Made by a program: the position numbers and the translations under genes | Shown: in pieces, positions 63,873-64,000 of the stretch | How positions within the stretch are numbered: position 1 is the first letter of the stretch | Layout: each line of letters starts with the position of its first letter | The notes under the pieces: generated by a model | What the model saw: the letters and a program-made list of their open reading frames with translations, nothing else | Told to the model about the DNA's origin: nothing | Databases searched by the model: none | Source of the DNA: Streptococcus sp. HMSC072G04 | GTDB taxonomy: Bacteria; Bacillota; Bacilli; Lactobacillales; Streptococcaceae | Direction of reading: 5' to 3' | Length of the DNA: 64,000 nt | Assembly (NCBI RefSeq): GCF_001813295.1 | Contig: NZ_KV812035.1 | Coordinates: 98,206-162,205, forward strand

Positions 63873-64000
63873 TTAAAGCATTTTGTTGTAGAATTCAACG
63901 ACAAGTGCTTCGTTGATTTCTGGGTTGATTTCATCGCGTTCTGGAAGGCGAGTCAATGAACCTTCAAGTTTGTCAGCATCGAATGATACAAATGCTGGAC
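63873..64000 (-). CDS. rpsD: 30S ribosomal protein S4 (C-terminal 41 residues)
   Basis: The minus-strand frame runs off the right edge and ends with [20 protein letters not shown] followed by NKML, the C-terminus of Firmicute S4. S4 starts assembly of the small ribosomal subunit and represses its own synthesis in some bacteria. Only the end is in the window. Confidence 0.95.
   Translation of the reverse strand, partial: PAFVSFDADKLEGSLTRLPERDEINPEINEALVVEFYNKML

Overview
The window is chromosomal DNA from a Streptococcus of the mitis/sanguinis/parasanguinis type. The evidence is a low-GC genome with AGGAGG-type ribosome sites, extended -10 promoters, a cinA-recA operon behind a ComX cin-box, MalR/MalXCD, SpxA, a YSIRK/LPxTG adhesin with antigen I/II-like parts, a cpsABCDE capsule head and a dltXABCD operon. 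The species cannot be fixed from sequence alone. No rRNA, tRNA, CRISPR array, prophage or insertion sequence was seen. Most genes lie on the minus strand, which would fit replication running right to left, but that is an inference.

Layout: 1-4.6 kb is the start of a capsule/exopolysaccharide operon (cpsA-B-C-D-E, minus), whose serotype-specific genes lie off the left edge. 4.7-8.4 kb is the anaerobic ribonucleotide reductase operon (nrdD, a 46-residue protein, an acetyltransferase, nrdG) behind two NrdR boxes. 8.4-14.2 kb holds a large membrane protein, cls, a lipoprotein and folC. 14.2-15.2 kb is the conserved UPF0297-ruvX-UPF0473 trio, which ends in an array of tandem hairpins. 15.3-19.1 kb carries a lipoprotein, spxA, recA and cinA. 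19.5-29.8 kb holds an S66 peptidase, tag-ruvA-mutL, a LytTR/DUF3021 pair, mutS, argR and argS. 29.9-34.7 kb has a small membrane protein, nrdI, an unknown membrane protein and the LPxTG adhesin. 35.1-47 kb is a complete maltodextrin/glycogen unit (glgP, malQ // malX, malC, malD, malA, malR, pullulanase) with MalR/CcpA-type operators in the divergent control region. 47.1-50.3 kb has a YitT-type protein, aspS and a small membrane protein. 50.5-55 kb is the dlt operon. 55.1-60.2 kb is an accessory envelope cluster: an S41-like protein, DUF4956, a VTC-domain protein, a secreted beta-helix protein and a lipoprotein. 60.2-63.7 kb is a YhgE/Pip membrane protein with its divergent TetR regulator. The right edge cuts rpsD.

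The most interesting non-coding structures are: a cluster of three perfect and one near-perfect DnaA boxes between dltD and a small membrane gene; a four-unit, about 51-bp tandem array of alternating hairpins with compensatory changes after the ruvX operon; three copies of a roughly 180-bp three-hairpin intergenic repeat; two terminator-like hairpins with no gene before them in the cinA upstream region, suggesting a small RNA; and paired inverted operators at pip/tetR. The best candidate for a poorly described protein system is the VTC/DUF4956/beta-helix cluster, which may make or display an anionic polymer at the cell surface.
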